This document shows, piece by piece, positions 45,001 to 56,270 of a DNA stretch of 64,000 bases. The stretch lies in contig OX453286.1 in assembly GCA_949710005.1 (NCBI GenBank), positions 5,517,201 to 5,581,200 on the forward strand, in the 5' to 3' direction. The notes under the pieces were generated by a model. That model saw nothing but the letters and a program-made list of their open reading frames with translations. It was not told the DNA's origin and ran no database searches. The DNA is from Ricordea florida. Its lineage: Eukaryota > Cnidaria > Anthozoa > Corallimorpharia > Ricordeidae. Position 1 is the stretch's first letter. Every line of letters begins with the position of its first letter. Both the position numbers and the translations under genes were made by a program.

Positions 45001-45613
45001 GGTGACAGTGAGGAGAATTTGTTTTAATATCAATAAAACTCTTTTGGTGATCATTTTCGTTATTCTCATAATCTGAATGGTTGATGAACAGTGAATATTG
45101 ATAGAATATTGAAGACTGGAACAGGAATCGAACCCGCGAAAATCCGAAGTTAGGTCGTGCGGTACGTGAAAATATTCTTGACCCAAATATTCAAGACTTC
45201 ACTTGGCTATATATGGTGTACGTGATAGCAGTCTATCGCGCGCAGTGGTCAGAACAATGACTACATGAAGTACTTACTCCGTCTCACTAGGTCCCGTATG
45301 GGAGGGAGGTCAAAAGGACGAGGACGACCACCTTCATTCAGTACTCTACAACTCGCTGACCGAATGTGACAGCAGGCACCTCTCAATCCTCGCAGTTCCC
45401 GCCATCAGCAGCGGTATCTTTGGCTTTCCCAAGAGGCGATGCGCGCGCATTCTCTTCTCAGCGGCCTTGGAGTTTTTCCGTACCGAGCCGAAGAGTTCGG
45501 TCGAGCTCATTCGGTTTACGAACGTTGACAGGGTCACTGTTGACATATTCAAAGAGGCCGCCGCTGATCTGAAAGACGAGCTGGACGTCAGGGTTGAGTT
45601 AATGCAAACGTAG
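35823..45613 (+). CDS. Stand-alone macrodomain protein with presequence-like N-terminus
   Basis: Five exons, all GT-AG and phase-consistent: 35823-35915, 38209-38275, 41258-41337, 43206-43353, 45291-45613; 711 nt, 236 residues. N-terminus [20 protein letters not shown] is basic, serine-rich and lacks acids, like a mitochondrial presequence. Macrodomain about 50-225: [21 protein letters not shown] at 72, [70 protein letters not shown]. The NAAN and GGG loops are intact. The sequence looks closer to the PARP9/PARP14 macrodomains than to MACROD hydrolases, which have GGGGVDG. Likely binds, possibly hydrolyses, mono-ADP-ribose. An upstream in-frame ATG at 35,775 would hide the presequence, so localisation is tentative. 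Confidence 0.9.
35916..38208 (+). other. Intron 1 of the macrodomain gene
   Basis: No gene. Contains ATT/TAA microsatellites at 37,375-37,463 and 37,757-37,801; frames at 36.3-37.0 kb and 37.86-38.18 kb show no domain. Confidence 0.5.
39711..40008. mobile_element. MITE with TTAGGGACGGACCATTAG ends, copy 2
   Basis: Same 31-bp inverted ends as 5,862-6,151. Interior has 6 copies of 'aaaaaaaaattcatgcaa'. The lysine-rich frame 39,733-40,020 is an artefact of the A-runs. It lies at the edge of the repeat that is also found at 11,518-11,690. Confidence 0.85.
40141..40452. mobile_element. Compound foldback, most intact copy
   Basis: Foldback 'aacaattagattattcgctc' ... complement ending 40,245, then a 209-bp unit with ends 'ttttagtataaatctacta' / 'tagtagatttatactaaaa' and 'gtagccaatcagagaccgg'. 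Confidence 0.75.
40731..40990. mobile_element. Compound foldback, deleted copy
   Basis: The foldback part is reduced to 'aacaattagattatgagctc' joined to 'atctaattgttt'; the second unit is full length and carries 'gtagccaatcagagcacgg'. Confidence 0.7.
42002..42532 (-). mobile_element. LINE 3' remnant with microsatellite tail
   Basis: The - strand frame 42,532-42,239 reads [20 protein letters not shown] and [16 protein letters not shown], like the extreme C-terminus of CR1/L2-type LINE polyproteins (...LWNKLP...). At the - strand 3' end is a (TAATGA)n-type tail at 42,003-42,036, as expected for a LINE. It lies within intron 3 of the macrodomain gene. Confidence 0.5.
42955..43198. mobile_element. 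Foldback-like repeat abutting exon 4 acceptor
   Basis: 'ttgattaagtgagttatacc' (43,021) and 'taacttacttaatcaa' (43,170) are inverted arms; inside, 'gctgacgttttcgagcgtta' faces 'gctcgaaacgtcagc'. The element ends within about 10 bp of the acceptor at 43,204. Related repeat at 32,555-32,760. Confidence 0.7.
44090..44215. mobile_element. Foldback element (cgaagatatgac)
   Basis: 'tatgacttttatgttc' / 'gaacataaaattcata' arms, then 'aagaacaat' / 'attgttctt'; relative at 21,803-21,925. Intron 4 of the macrodomain gene. Confidence 0.7.
44466..44600. repeat. TAAT-rich low-complexity tract
   Basis: Runs of 'taataatatt' and 'ttaattaattaataataat'; no function called. Confidence 0.7.
44938..45108. mobile_element. 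Dispersed repeat, TTAACCCTT ends
   Basis: 'ttaacccttcaagcccc' through 'ctgaatggttgatgaacagtg'. Present in inverse orientation at 56,845-57,056, which has both ends (ttaaccctttaag / cttaaaaggttaa). Confidence 0.65.
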
Positions 45614-45715
45614 CGGTGTTCAATACCCGTAACGTTGAACTTTCCCCTCTCGAATTCGGTTTAGGCTAGACTGATTTTATAGTCTAGTTTTAGGGGCAAT
45701 TCACCATGGAACCAA

Positions 45716-47465
45716 ACCCTTTTTTGGGGGTCAGAACGAAGCTGCTAGTGAAACAGCAGGTGATCGTAGCAGCACCACAGCTTTCCAAAGAATGGTCACA
45801 TTACATGGTTTCATCAACAGATGAAAAAGTTAGAACCACACTGTATAGTAAAACAAACAGTACCACAGTACAGTACTGTTCAGTAGCTTTCCAAAGAATG
45901 GTCACACTGCATGGTTTGATCCACAGATGAAAACGTTAGAACCACACTGTATAGTAAAACAAACAGTACCACAGTACAGTACTGTTCAGTAGTTTTCCAT
46001 AGAATGGTCACAGTGCATGGTGTGATCCACAGATGAAAAAGTAAGAACCACACTGTATAGTAAAACAAACAGTACCACAGTACAGCACTGTTCAGTAGCT
46101 TTCCAAAGAATGGTCACACTGCATGGCTTGATCCACAGATGAAAAAGATAGAACCACACTGTATAGTAAAACAAACAGTACCACAGTACAGCATTGTTCA
46201 GTAGCTTTCCGTAGAATGGTCACAATGCATGGTTTGATCCACAGATGAAAAAGTTAGAACCACACTGTATAGTAAAACAAACAGTACCACAGTACAGTAC
46301 TGTTCAATAGCTTTACAAAGAATGGTGACACTGCATGGTTTGATCCACAGATGAAAAAGATAGAACCACACTGTATAGTAAAACAAACAGTACCACAGTA
46401 CAGCACTGTTCAGTAGCTTTCCGTAGAATGGTCACACTGCATGGTTTGATCCACAGATGAAAAAGTTAGAACCACACTGTATAGTAAAACAAACAGTACC
46501 ACAGTACAGTACTGTTCAGTAGCTTTACAAAGAATGGTGACACTGCATGGTTTGATCCACAGATGAAAAAGTTAGAACCACACTGTATAGTAAAACAAAC
46601 AGTACCACAGTACAGCATTGTTCAGTAGCTTTCCGTAGAATGGTCACAATGCATGGTTTGATCCACAGATGAAAAAGTTAGAACCACACTGTATAGTAAA
46701 ACAAACAGTACCACAGTACAGTACTGTTCAATAGCTTTACAAAGAATGGTGACACTGCATGGTTTGATCCACAGATGAAAAAGATAGAACCACACTGTAT
46801 AGTAAAACAAACAGTACCACAGTACAGCACTGTTCAGTAGCTTTCCGTAGAATGGTCACACTGCATGGTTTGATCCACAGATGAAAAAGTTAGAACCACA
46901 CTGTATAGTAAAACAAACAGTACCACAGTACAGTACTGTTCAGTAGCTTTACAAAGAATGGTGACACTGCATGGTTTGATCCACAGATGAAAAAGTTAGA
47001 ACCACACTGTATAGTAAAACAAACAGTACCACAGTACAGTACTGTTCAATAGCTTTACAAAGAATGGTGACACTGCATGGTGTGATCCACAGATGAAAAA
47101 GTTAGAACCACACTGTATAGTAAAACAAACAGTACCACAGTATAGTACTGTTCAGTAGCTTTTCAAAGATAGGTCACATTACATGGCTTCATCAACAGAT
47201 GAAAAGGTTAGAACCACACTGTATAGTAAAACAAACAGTACCACAGTACAGCACTGTTCGGTAGCTTTGCAAAGAATGGTAACACTGCATGGTTTGATCC
47301 ACAGATAGGAGAGCAAGAAGCACGCTGTATAGTAAAACAAACAGTACCACCAAGAGAAAATGAGGGTGCAGTACTGTTCTGTTGCTTTCCAAGAAATGAT
47401 CACGCTTTATGGTCGGAAAAAGTGAAAATCGCACTGTTTAACAAAATACAACAGTACCGTATTGT
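45716..47465. repeat. 106-bp satellite array, about 16 copies
   Basis: 'ctgtatagtaaaacaaacag' recurs every 106 bp exactly (45,841; 45,947; 46,053; 46,159; 46,265; 46,371 and on to 47,219). Alternating variants ('cagtagctttccgtagaatg' / 'aatagctttacaaagaatgg') give a 424-bp higher-order unit: identical reading frames at 46,198-46,386 and 46,622-46,810. The array starts about 100 bp after the macrodomain gene stop, so it may lie in its 3' UTR. Edge units are more diverged. Confidence 0.95.
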
Positions 47466-47469
47466 TTGA

Positions 47470-48710
47470 TAGCTTTCAAAAGAAAAGTCAGCCCATGGCT
47501 TCGGCAGCTTGTCTTTCACGATCTTCTTCTTTCATGATCGACCCCACACCGCTCTTGAAAGCGGAATTTGAGGAACTGAATTGTAGCACTTTAATTTACA
47601 CTCATAGTGTATGATCTTTCCTTATCCTTTACAATATTTTTAAAGTTCTACTCGGCGCTTTTAAATGTACCCATGACTCTTTCAGCGGGCGACATAATCA
47701 CTCACGACTTTCCGCCGTCTGACCTCGTAGCTCAGTCGGACGAGCATCGGTAGGTCTCTTCGGGGATCGTGGGTTTGATTATCGCTGACTGAGGTTCAGC
47801 TGAAAACGTGTCTTGCCTTGCGTAGTTCTTCTTACTTCCAATACAAGGGCTAACGCTCAGTTGGAATTTCAAGAATCATCTTTTGCACTAAAATGATTTT
47901 ATGCTGAGAAATATTTTTCTGGTTCACAATTTACCCAGATACGGGTACTTTTCCAAATATGGAACCGGACCGATGCATGCTTATTGTTGTGATCAAAACT
48001 AATGGGATTTTTACTTAGGGTGAACTCCACTGTCGCGTAAATTTTTAAAATCTACGTAAACGCGTGAATTTATTTGAAAGTGGCTTTACGTGCGTAATTA
48101 AAGTTGCAGACTATGTGTGGGGCTTTCGCGTAAACGTCAAATTTCACTGCTAATGACAGTACTGTTTAGTGACCGACTGACTGACTATCCACGGTGATTG
48201 AAGTCTTGAATCAAAGGTTTGAATTTGACCATATCATTTTTACAGACGGACTGAATGGTGGACGGCTAATATTAGAGTTATCTTTTTAGAGTTAAAGCGT
48301 AGGGTTAGAGTCGCAAAATCCTCAATTCAAGATTTTGGAATGCCAAGACTGAAATACCTTTATAGCTAGTCAACCTCGACTGAATGAGACACAAATTGAT
48401 GGCATGGACTATCAGTATTATCGTGCCAGCTGTTTGCATAACGTGGGCGATGAAGCGAATTAATTAAATTCAACAAAACGATCAAAAACAAAGAAAAGGA
48501 GTGTTTTCGAAAACAGTCAGTTGTTTCTATTTTTACCTCAATTGTTAGGCTCACTTTAGTAAAGAGATCACGCGATAAAAGGTGTTGTAAACAACCGTTT
48601 TTCGCATCACTCTCCGGGTAGGCCAAACATTTGTAGAACTTTCCATAAGGTGGCTTTCCACTGTGGCATAAATTGAAAATGATTACAGGCGTGAATTTAA
48701 CTGGCTTTTG
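47470..48710. other. Intergenic, with tRNA-like SINE head
   Basis: Contains the SINE-like stretch described separately and otherwise no supported feature. Frames on the - strand at 48,366-48,845 run into satellite sequence and are not credited. Confidence 0.4.
47715..47835 (+). mobile_element. tRNA-derived SINE-like head
   Basis: TAGCTCAGTCGG at 47,728-47,739 fits the pol III box A consensus; GGGTTTGATTAT about 32 bp downstream is a degraded box B. No cloverleaf forms convincingly, so it is not a tRNA gene. Confidence 0.4.
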
Positions 48711-48711
48711 C

Positions 48712-48825
48712 CGCGTGGTTTGAACTTTTTTCATCTGTGAATCAAACCATGCAGTATGACCATACTTTGGAAAGCTACTGAACAGTACTGTACTGTACTG
48801 TGGTACTGTTTGTCTTAGTAAACCT
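48712..48825 (-). repeat. Single 106-bp satellite unit
   Basis: 'atcaaaccatgcagtatgac' and 'ggaaagctactgaacagtac' identify one isolated unit, reverse to the main array. Confidence 0.85.
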
Positions 48826-49017
48826 TGTAATTCAACGTCTTCCACCTGTGTGTAAACCCACGCAATGTGATCAATTTACTCAATAATACCTCCATGTGAA
48901 CCTTCAGTGTAATTAATTTTCATGAAATGAACTTTGGACTTTGGTTGGCCACCTTGTGTTTCTCCTGAGAAGGAGGGTGTCTCTGAGGGAGGGGGGGGGG
49001 TCAGCATTGTTGGCTGC

Positions 49018-49049
49018 AATTATTATTGTTGTCATTATTATTATTGTTG

Positions 49050-49102
<53 letters not shown>

Positions 49103-49140
49103 ATTATTATTATTATTATTGTTATAATTATTATTATTCC
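49018..49140. repeat. (TTA)n microsatellite
   Basis: About 120 bp of TTA with TTG interruptions. The poly-Tyr and poly-Ile frames across it are artefacts. Confidence 0.95.
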
Positions 49141-49149
49141 ATTTTATCA

Positions 49150-51490
49150 GTAGTAGTGATATTCTGTTCACTCAGGAGCCCTGGTTCACTCCAGCTGTAC
49201 GAGGGATACTCCCTAAAACATTCCAAATTGAAGTTTTACCGAAATAGTCGAACCTTCCGTGCAAATGTTCAGCATTGCTCAGACTTCAAGTTTTGATTGG
49301 GTAAAAAAATTCTTTTTTCCCGAAACAGGGTTTCTTCGATAGCGCTGCTGCTTAAACTCAAATAAGGTTCTGTTATTGAGTTTGCCTGATAAACTCAACG
49401 AAAACGATAGAGGATACGGTAATCGTCATTTCTCTGAGTAAGATTTGCGCAACTTGGGGCCAGATTTGTGTAGACTCAACTTTTAACTACAGTTTCGTAT
49501 TTCAGAGCCAAGCGGTAAAATGCTCTGTCAAAATATTTAAAGTTTTAATTTTCGCTCAAGTGCGAGTAATATGTGTCGGTAATATCAAAGACTCGGTAAC
49601 AAAAGACTGTGTTTGTTATTTTGTTGTGGAGGACAGGGAATTGATGGGCGGAGATATCAGTGGAACTTTTATCGGTACAACCAAGTCTCGGGTCACGAAA
49701 TGTTAGCAATGGTACCACTAAGAAAAAATTTTTTTTTCTAAAAGCACGTTAGCTCATTCGTTTCTTCGCTAATAATTTTGTGTCGATAGATCTTTTGATT
49801 GGCTTTGTTGGATAACCGATGTCTCATTTTCCGTGCCATACTTAATATTTATACCACGTTGTTTTGCTTGCTCTCTCAGCGTTAAATTCCTTTAGTTTTT
49901 AGAAGTGTTCATCGAAAGTTTCAAGCGACGAAAAAAAAAACATATTCACCGATTTGTTTAATTCTTTACCATTCAATGGCTTGTATTTCAACTCCATATA
50001 GTTGTTTATCATAAATTGTTCCGAGCTACATAACATGCATACGAACCGTCAGATATTTGTAGCGACTGTTTGGAGTTTCATGGCCTTAAGGATTGAAGGC
50101 TGAAATAGGGAGAAGAAAATAACGAGGAACAATCGCAGAATAGCCCGGCACTCGAAGCGAGGGTGTGAAAAAGATATGGCTGCAATTGTTACATGTATTT
50201 ATCATGGGTTACGCAGCCGTTCATTTGGGGTGTTATCAGGAATGCACGTGTTGACATGAGCATGTGAACACATTTAATGCGTAGCTTAGCATTGACCTTC
50301 ATCCGCGTCCTTTGTCGTCCGCCTCATCGCCTCAAAATCAAATACCCAATGAAGATGGGGCATATAGCTTTACTCACCTTGTACTTAATGTTCTTTGTAA
50401 AAACAATAAGCTTAATCTCGCGCAACGTTTCAAAGTTTCCTTCGTACCATGTCCATCAACCGGTTGCAACTATATTTTCTAAATTTAGACCTATTTACGA
50501 CTTATTTCCTTGTAGAAAAGTCACCTCACTGTATCAAGTATTTGCAAGCTGTATTCCAAGATTCATGTAAAATGATTGTAGCGACATAATAAAGAGGGCG
50601 CACGCGTCCCGTGTGGACACACCCCAACAAATGGTTGTTTATTACATGGTAAATGTTTTATATTCGTTTGAGCGGGGAGCGAATTAGAATATAAATATTG
50701 TTGCATTGCTATGATACACAAATAATATCGGAGTGCCAGGGTATTCTGTATTCTAGTCAATAATGAGTGAAACCAATTCGTCTCCCAGGTAGTTTTTTAA
50801 TTTTTTGGTTGTAGAATTTGCATTTTTAGACATTAATAGTCGTTTTTGGAGTTATTCAAATGGAGCGAAAATAAATGAAAAAGTCTGCTCATGAAAGAAT
50901 AAGAAATTGAACCGCTAGAATTATTGGAGAAAATGATGGAAGAAAAAAGGGTGTCAGCCAGTGGATTGCGTGTTCATAGCCCATGGTTCGTTTGTTTTCG
51001 CGTTTAAAATTCCCGAAAGCAAGTCCAGTCATGGGCGAATCGACCTCTTGCACCTGAAATTTTCACGATGCATTCATTTACAGCGATCTCACCTAGTAAT
51101 CGAAATTAGGTTCACGGCAAAGGTGTATCAGAACTGTTTTTTTTTTAGACATTGCCTCACGAATTGTGATGGCAAAACGGGGAAAAATGTGTCTTTATCC
51201 CAGGTCGGTGTGGCCCCGTTGCTATCGATGGTTGCGCGGATAGACTGGGACTAGCGTCTTTTAGAAAAATGACAGTGTGCCAGAAGCAAAACAAAGGCGC
51301 GCTACTTTGACAAACAACTTGTGTCTTGTCCGGTTTCTTCCCATCGAGCGTGTTTGACGATGCTTCCGCCATATCGACACTGTTAACGTATACTATAAGT
51401 CGCCGCGATTCGTTCAACTCGTGTTTTGTTCTCAGCGATTCGCTGGCTCTGTAGAAAAAAAACCCGTAAGGCAAGAACGTAAATATCGCA
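49150..51490. other. Intergenic upstream of the DOK-like gene
   Basis: No coding sequence supported. The last few hundred bases (51,250-51,490) are richer in CpG and presumably hold the promoter and 5' UTR of the DOK-like gene. Confidence 0.4.
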
Positions 51491-51510
51491 AAGGAAGGAT
51501 GAAAGTGACC

Positions 51511-54500
51511 ATGGCTAGTTACGTTGAGGATCTTGTGAAATGCGGGTTCTTGGAGATGAAGCTGCCTCGAAAGCAGCGCAAGTTAGCTCACAAGGTGAGT
51601 TATCAATCGCGCAGATTTTCCTTACTCAGACATATCTTGAAACTGTTCTATGAAAAGTCAAACGGACCTTTGTAATGTATTCTGAGCACGTACACGAATG
51701 AATGACCACCGCATATGTAATGAATTTCTGTGTTTACTCTGATTTTTAAAGCTTCAATCATTGATTTTCTTATCATCTGTGTTTTTTGAAGAGTTCTTTT
51801 TTGTTCCTGTAGGCTGCTTAAGGGATATTTTGCTCAAAAGAGTTTTTGTCTGCAGGCAGTCAAAGTCTACGGGCGTGATCCACTTACAAGTTTGTTAGTA
51901 CCTCCCTCGTACATTCTAAATCCATGCTTTAAGCGGGTAAACAAGCTGCGAGCAGGCTGTTCAGCTGCTTGAACGTATTGTTATTTCCTCACGATTTAAC
52001 TGAATACTAGTAGTTTTGGCGTCAGTTGAACAGTTATAAATACCTTTTTTTAAGAATCTGCCGTTAGAATTTGTTCTTGTTTTTGGAGTTGTTTTCGCGC
52101 ATCAAAATGTTATAATTTGATAGATTTCTGATAGTGCATGTCCATTTCTAGATGCTATTGTACATTTCACTCGCAGACTGTCATTTTTGTAACCCCAACT
52201 CCCGCATTCTCTTGGACCTTTTCAACTTTCTTATTCCGTTTGATATTTGGATTGGCGAATTCGCTTGCTTTTTCCGCCTTTTGTGATTCTGAAGTGTTGT
52301 TCAGTCCAGACTTGTTGTAAACAACCCAATCGCCGCTAGAGGCACATATCAGTCACAAATTATTGTCGTCTCATCGGTAAAAATTGGCCAGCGAGAAGAA
52401 GTAATTGCTATTGTAGCCCTTTGTTCTTTTTCTTTTTGCCTTTTTACTCGTCTTACCGACAATGTTTTGTGATGAAGATAAATATTTGAATGCGCTCTCT
52501 CTGTACCTTTGTTATCTGAGACTGTAAGGAAGAAAAACAAGACGTGATATTGCTCGTCGTGGTACATCTGACAGTACAATATTGGAAATGTTTAGACCGT
52601 CAAGCAAGGAACTTTGGTCTTTCTGTGTCGTTGCGTGTTCTGCATTCTTAAACCATAGCTCCAACTTTCCACGTTTAACTTACAGATCCCATTTGTTACG
52701 CAAGGTTTTCTTGAGAGGTTTTATACCTTGTCCGCGTGCAAAACCATTCTCTTGACTTTACGTTGTTTCATAAAGGAAAAAATCGCTTTATAAGATTAAT
52801 AAAAAATTTCCAAGTGAGAGCAAGATGTCTACAGACTACTTTAAGACTAAACATGCCGATGTTTCTGTCCTGTTTTTTTTCTCTTGCAATTTGAATTTTT
52901 TTCAGCGTCATTCCTTACCATGTTTTCAATTATGTCAATCAGATTCAAACAGATCTCAGGTTAAACTGCAAAATTTATCTCTTCCGTCAACTAGCCGCTA
53001 ATTTTTCGAGCCCTAATAAAAAACAACAATTTAAATCCTTTGTCTTCAATCAAAATCTGCCCCTTCTGACGGCACAACGGGATATGTTTTTTACAGCAGG
53101 TTACGGACAGGTGAATCCAGCTGGCGGGTGTATTGTTTATTGGCTGAAGTTTACTTTGGCCAGGATCCATTTTATTAATATGTTGACATAAGAGTAGCCT
53201 TCACATGATGTTAAAAGGCTGGCTGGAAGCCTCTACTGAATCTATAAACAACATTTTTAAAATTGGAAACGAAACTGTCCATAGGAGTGATTTGATGCAC
53301 AGAATTGATGTTCTGCAACCTATGAAAGAATCACTATTATTGTTAACTTGTGTGATTCCTTAGGAAGATGTGAAATTTATAGCTTTGATTAAAATCTATT
53401 GCCCAGCTTCTCCTCCCTCCACTCTCTCAGCATTCTTAGGCTAGAATAAGGTTTAACATTACTACCAATGCAAAACCATGCTGAAAACTTGAAAAAATAA
53501 TAAAAATAAAAAGAAACAGTACATTTGGTTTCATTTATTTATGGTATATTAATATATAATTTCATAACTTTAAATATTTAGGTATATTAAATTGTTGAAG
53601 GACATTGAGCCTTTATGTATGTCCATATGTTGCTGTTTGTAAGTCACTGTATCTGTTTAAGACAATGTTAGAAAAACAATGCTGTACACTTGAGCATACA
53701 ACATTGTAATGGGGAGAGGGAGGTGCAGCTGGAAAATCACCAAGGCTTCATGCTGGTACTGATTTAAAGGAAGATGGGGAGATTTTTATTTGGAGTATTT
53801 CAACAAGTTGCAACTTGTTGTAGAGCAGTTTTCTGTAATTTGTGGCACACAATGCAGGAAGTAAAGGATTATTAATTTAACTGACTCCATTCTTCATATC
53901 ATTGCAGATTTGGAAAAGAAAATGGTTTGTTTTGAGGCGTAAGTCTTCCCGCGGACAACCTCGTCTTGAATATTATTTAACAGAAAAAGCTTGCTCTGAG
54001 GGTAAACACCGAACAAGCATCCCATTGGAAGATTTGTCTTCAGTCTCAAGAGCTCACTCTCGGACTCACAACTACAGCTTTCTGTTAGAAGGAGTTGAAG
54101 TTAAACTTTTCTTGAGTGCGGACACTGAGAAAGAAACATTGGAATGGATTCAGTTAATTAAAGAACTTGTTCTTCCTGAGCCCAAGCTATATCCAACTGT
54201 ACAAGGAGGGGATATCTATGGTATGTAAAACAGTAAAAACAAGTAACTAGTCTTCAATATTTTGGTACTGTTGCTATCAAAGATAAGAGATGCTTGTGCA
54301 TTACATGATATATTGTAATATGTATCTATTAAATGATAAGGAGGGCTGGACAGAAATATATTTGGCTCAACGTGGTGATGCACAGACCAGGCATGGCGTG
54401 GTCCATTCTTTATGATTTTACATTCGGCCCTACCTTACTCAGTCAATAAGCATTTTATCACATGCCAGCTGCTGTCTTCTTATTTTTCTCCTTTTGCAAT

Positions 54501-55502
54501 GGCATCATCTTGTGAACCACATGTGTCTTGCAGGCCCTCCTACAGGGATTTTATAGATTGAGGCTAGTGCCAGGCTAGATGAACCATAGGAAATCTCTAC
54601 TTACAACCACTGCCCACTCTTTTTCAACATAGCCCAAGCATTTCCCACTTTCTTAGTTTGTCATCTCGTGTGGCTTAATGTTGATTTAATTATCTTCATT
54701 CAGCTTCTCTTCCTGTTGCAGGGCTTTACGAAGTAAATGTCATTCCTTCAGAAGATTCTGAGAGACTTGGTCTGACTGGAACTTACCTCATAACAGTTAG
54801 GAAAGCATATTTATGTCTTCATAGCACAAAAACAGGAGAAAGAGTGCTTGAATGGGAGTTGGATCATTTACCACGATTTAGACTTCAGAGAGTTTCTCAC
54901 CTTCAGGATGTAGATAAAGTGTTAACATTTCAAGCAGCAAGGTGGAGTAACAGAGTTTGATATTAGACACCCTGGTTTAGATAAATAAATCTAGCTAGAA
55001 GTTCCAATTCATGAGCCAAAATTTTGACACTCATGTCTAGTATCTTCTTCAGGTGCATTGTCTGGTAGGCCTCATTTATTTCTGTGTTAACTGCCAACCC
55101 ACCTGACCCTTGAGAAAGACAGCACTGGTACACAGCTCATGAATTGTAACTTGTCAAATTTTCCAGAGAACATGATTGCACAACAGAAGTGCCAAATGAA
55201 TGCTACCCTCTTTGTTGTCATTTTGTGTTTGTTTTATAAACTTCCTGGAGTTCTTGATTGAATTCTTTTGTCCTGTTTCCTTCCATTACAGTGGCTCCAA
55301 AACAGGCGAAGGAGAATTCCAGTTCCTAACTCGTCAAGGACGGGAAATCTTAGAATGCATAAAACTGCAGACTCAAAAACTTGTAGGTATACGCCAACTT
55401 CGGCATGAGAGACACCGACGGCCTTCACTAGACTCTGTACCTTGCACCAGGTCATCAGAAAATGAGACTGTTGACAGTCTTACAAGTACTTCATTCTCGT
55501 GA
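51511..55502 (+). CDS. DOK-like adaptor: PH + IRS-type PTB domains
   Basis: Four exons: 51511-51594, 53908-54220, 54722-54941, 55292-55502; 828 nt, 275 residues, phases 0, 1, 2. Start at gaccATGG (strong context); an in-frame ATG at 51,499 adds four residues. PH domain about 8-125: VKCGFLEMKLPRKQRKLAHK, WKRKWFVLRRKS, PRLEYYLTEKAC, FLSADTEKETLEWIQLIKEL. PTB about 135-240: GLYEVNVIPSEDSERLGLTG, YLITVRKAYLCLH, VLTFQAASGSKTGEGEFQFL, GREILECIKLQTQ. DOK proteins dock to phosphotyrosines of receptor tyrosine kinases at the membrane. The C-terminal tail (about 35 residues, Ser/Arg-rich) has no tyrosine, unlike vertebrate DOK1-3, so it may compete with or limit signalling rather than recruit SH2 partners. 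DOK versus FRS2/IRS subfamily is not settled. Confidence 0.9.
51595..53907 (+). other. Intron 1 of the DOK-like gene
   Basis: 2.3 kb with no repeat family of the window recognised and no supported coding frame; unusually repeat-poor for this locus. Confidence 0.5.
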
Positions 55503-56080
55503 CCTCTGGTCGGACAACCTGCAATATGCATTGTAACATGCATTGCAATATGCATCGCACCATGCATTGAGCTGCATTTAACTAAGCAGTTTTGCTGAAA
55601 GAGTTCCAACTGGGAGGTGTAATGTATCTCCCCACTGTGGCTTCATTTTCCAGCGAGGTCTAGACTGGATCAGTTGGCGAATACGAACAGAGATCACTGC
55701 ATCCTGCACTGTAAACATGCATTACATCATGCATTGCATGTAAAAGAGGTGTCAAGATCAATTGCTGACTGCAAACAGAAATCAAGGTTAAATGCAACTT
55801 TGATAGCCCAGCTGTGGAATTGTCCCACTGCCAAGGGAACTGCTCAAAGAGGGTTTACAAATTATTGTGCCTTCGTTTGCTCAACTTAAACAGTTTGAAA
55901 AGATGGTTGGCTCTAAAGGTTATTTGCGTTGTTGTAACACAAGTTCTTGCAAGCCATGAGTGTTTGCTACAGTTCCATGTAATGTTCTTTACACCGTTGC
56001 AAAGTGATATTATTCTTGTCAGGTGAAAGAGATGAGATGGATGGATGTAAGCATCAATAGTTACTATTGCGTCTTGCTTT
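55503..56080 (+). other. Probable 3' UTR of the DOK-like gene
   Basis: Two clusters of 'atgcattgcaatatgcat'-type ATGCAT motifs lie at 55,525-55,575 and 55,705-55,745. No poly(A) signal is certain. Confidence 0.4.
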
Positions 56081-56107
56081 CCTAGGTCGTCATCTTTATT
56101 TTTAGGA

Positions 56108-56270
56108 AGCATGCTCAAGGCATATAATTCATGGTAGGCCACCATATAGTCACTGAATATAGTGTTTACAGGGGTATACAAGGGTTTACAAAGGTATATC
56201 TTTGTAAACCCTTCTATACCCCGGTAAACTGACTATATGATGGCCTACCATGAATTATATGCCATGCCTG
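56108..56270. mobile_element. Foldback element, long near-perfect palindrome
   Basis: 'catataattcatggtaggcc' and its complement at 56,242-56,261, continuing through 'accatatagtca' and 'gggtttacaaag' to a centre at about 56,196. Confidence 0.8.

Noticed and set aside
45117-45180. tRNA or SINE on the - strand (GGTTCGATTCC)
   Set aside because: A perfect box B alone, without box A at the proper distance; could be chance.
45880-47434. Six to eight similar - strand frames (MFYYTVWFYLFHLW...)
   Set aside because: They are the 106-bp satellite read in rotating frames; the period is not a multiple of three and there are no splice or domain signals.
47715-47790. tRNA gene
   Set aside because: Box A fits but box B is degraded and no cloverleaf with acceptor stem can be drawn; SINE head preferred.
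48366-48845. 159-codon - strand frame
   Set aside because: Its N-terminal third lies over a satellite unit and the rest shows no domain or splice support.
48934-49296. Poly-tyrosine and poly-isoleucine frames
   Set aside because: Translation of a TTA microsatellite.
50277-50570. 97-codon + strand frame
   Set aside because: Hydrophobic stretches but no homology, no splice continuation and weak start context.
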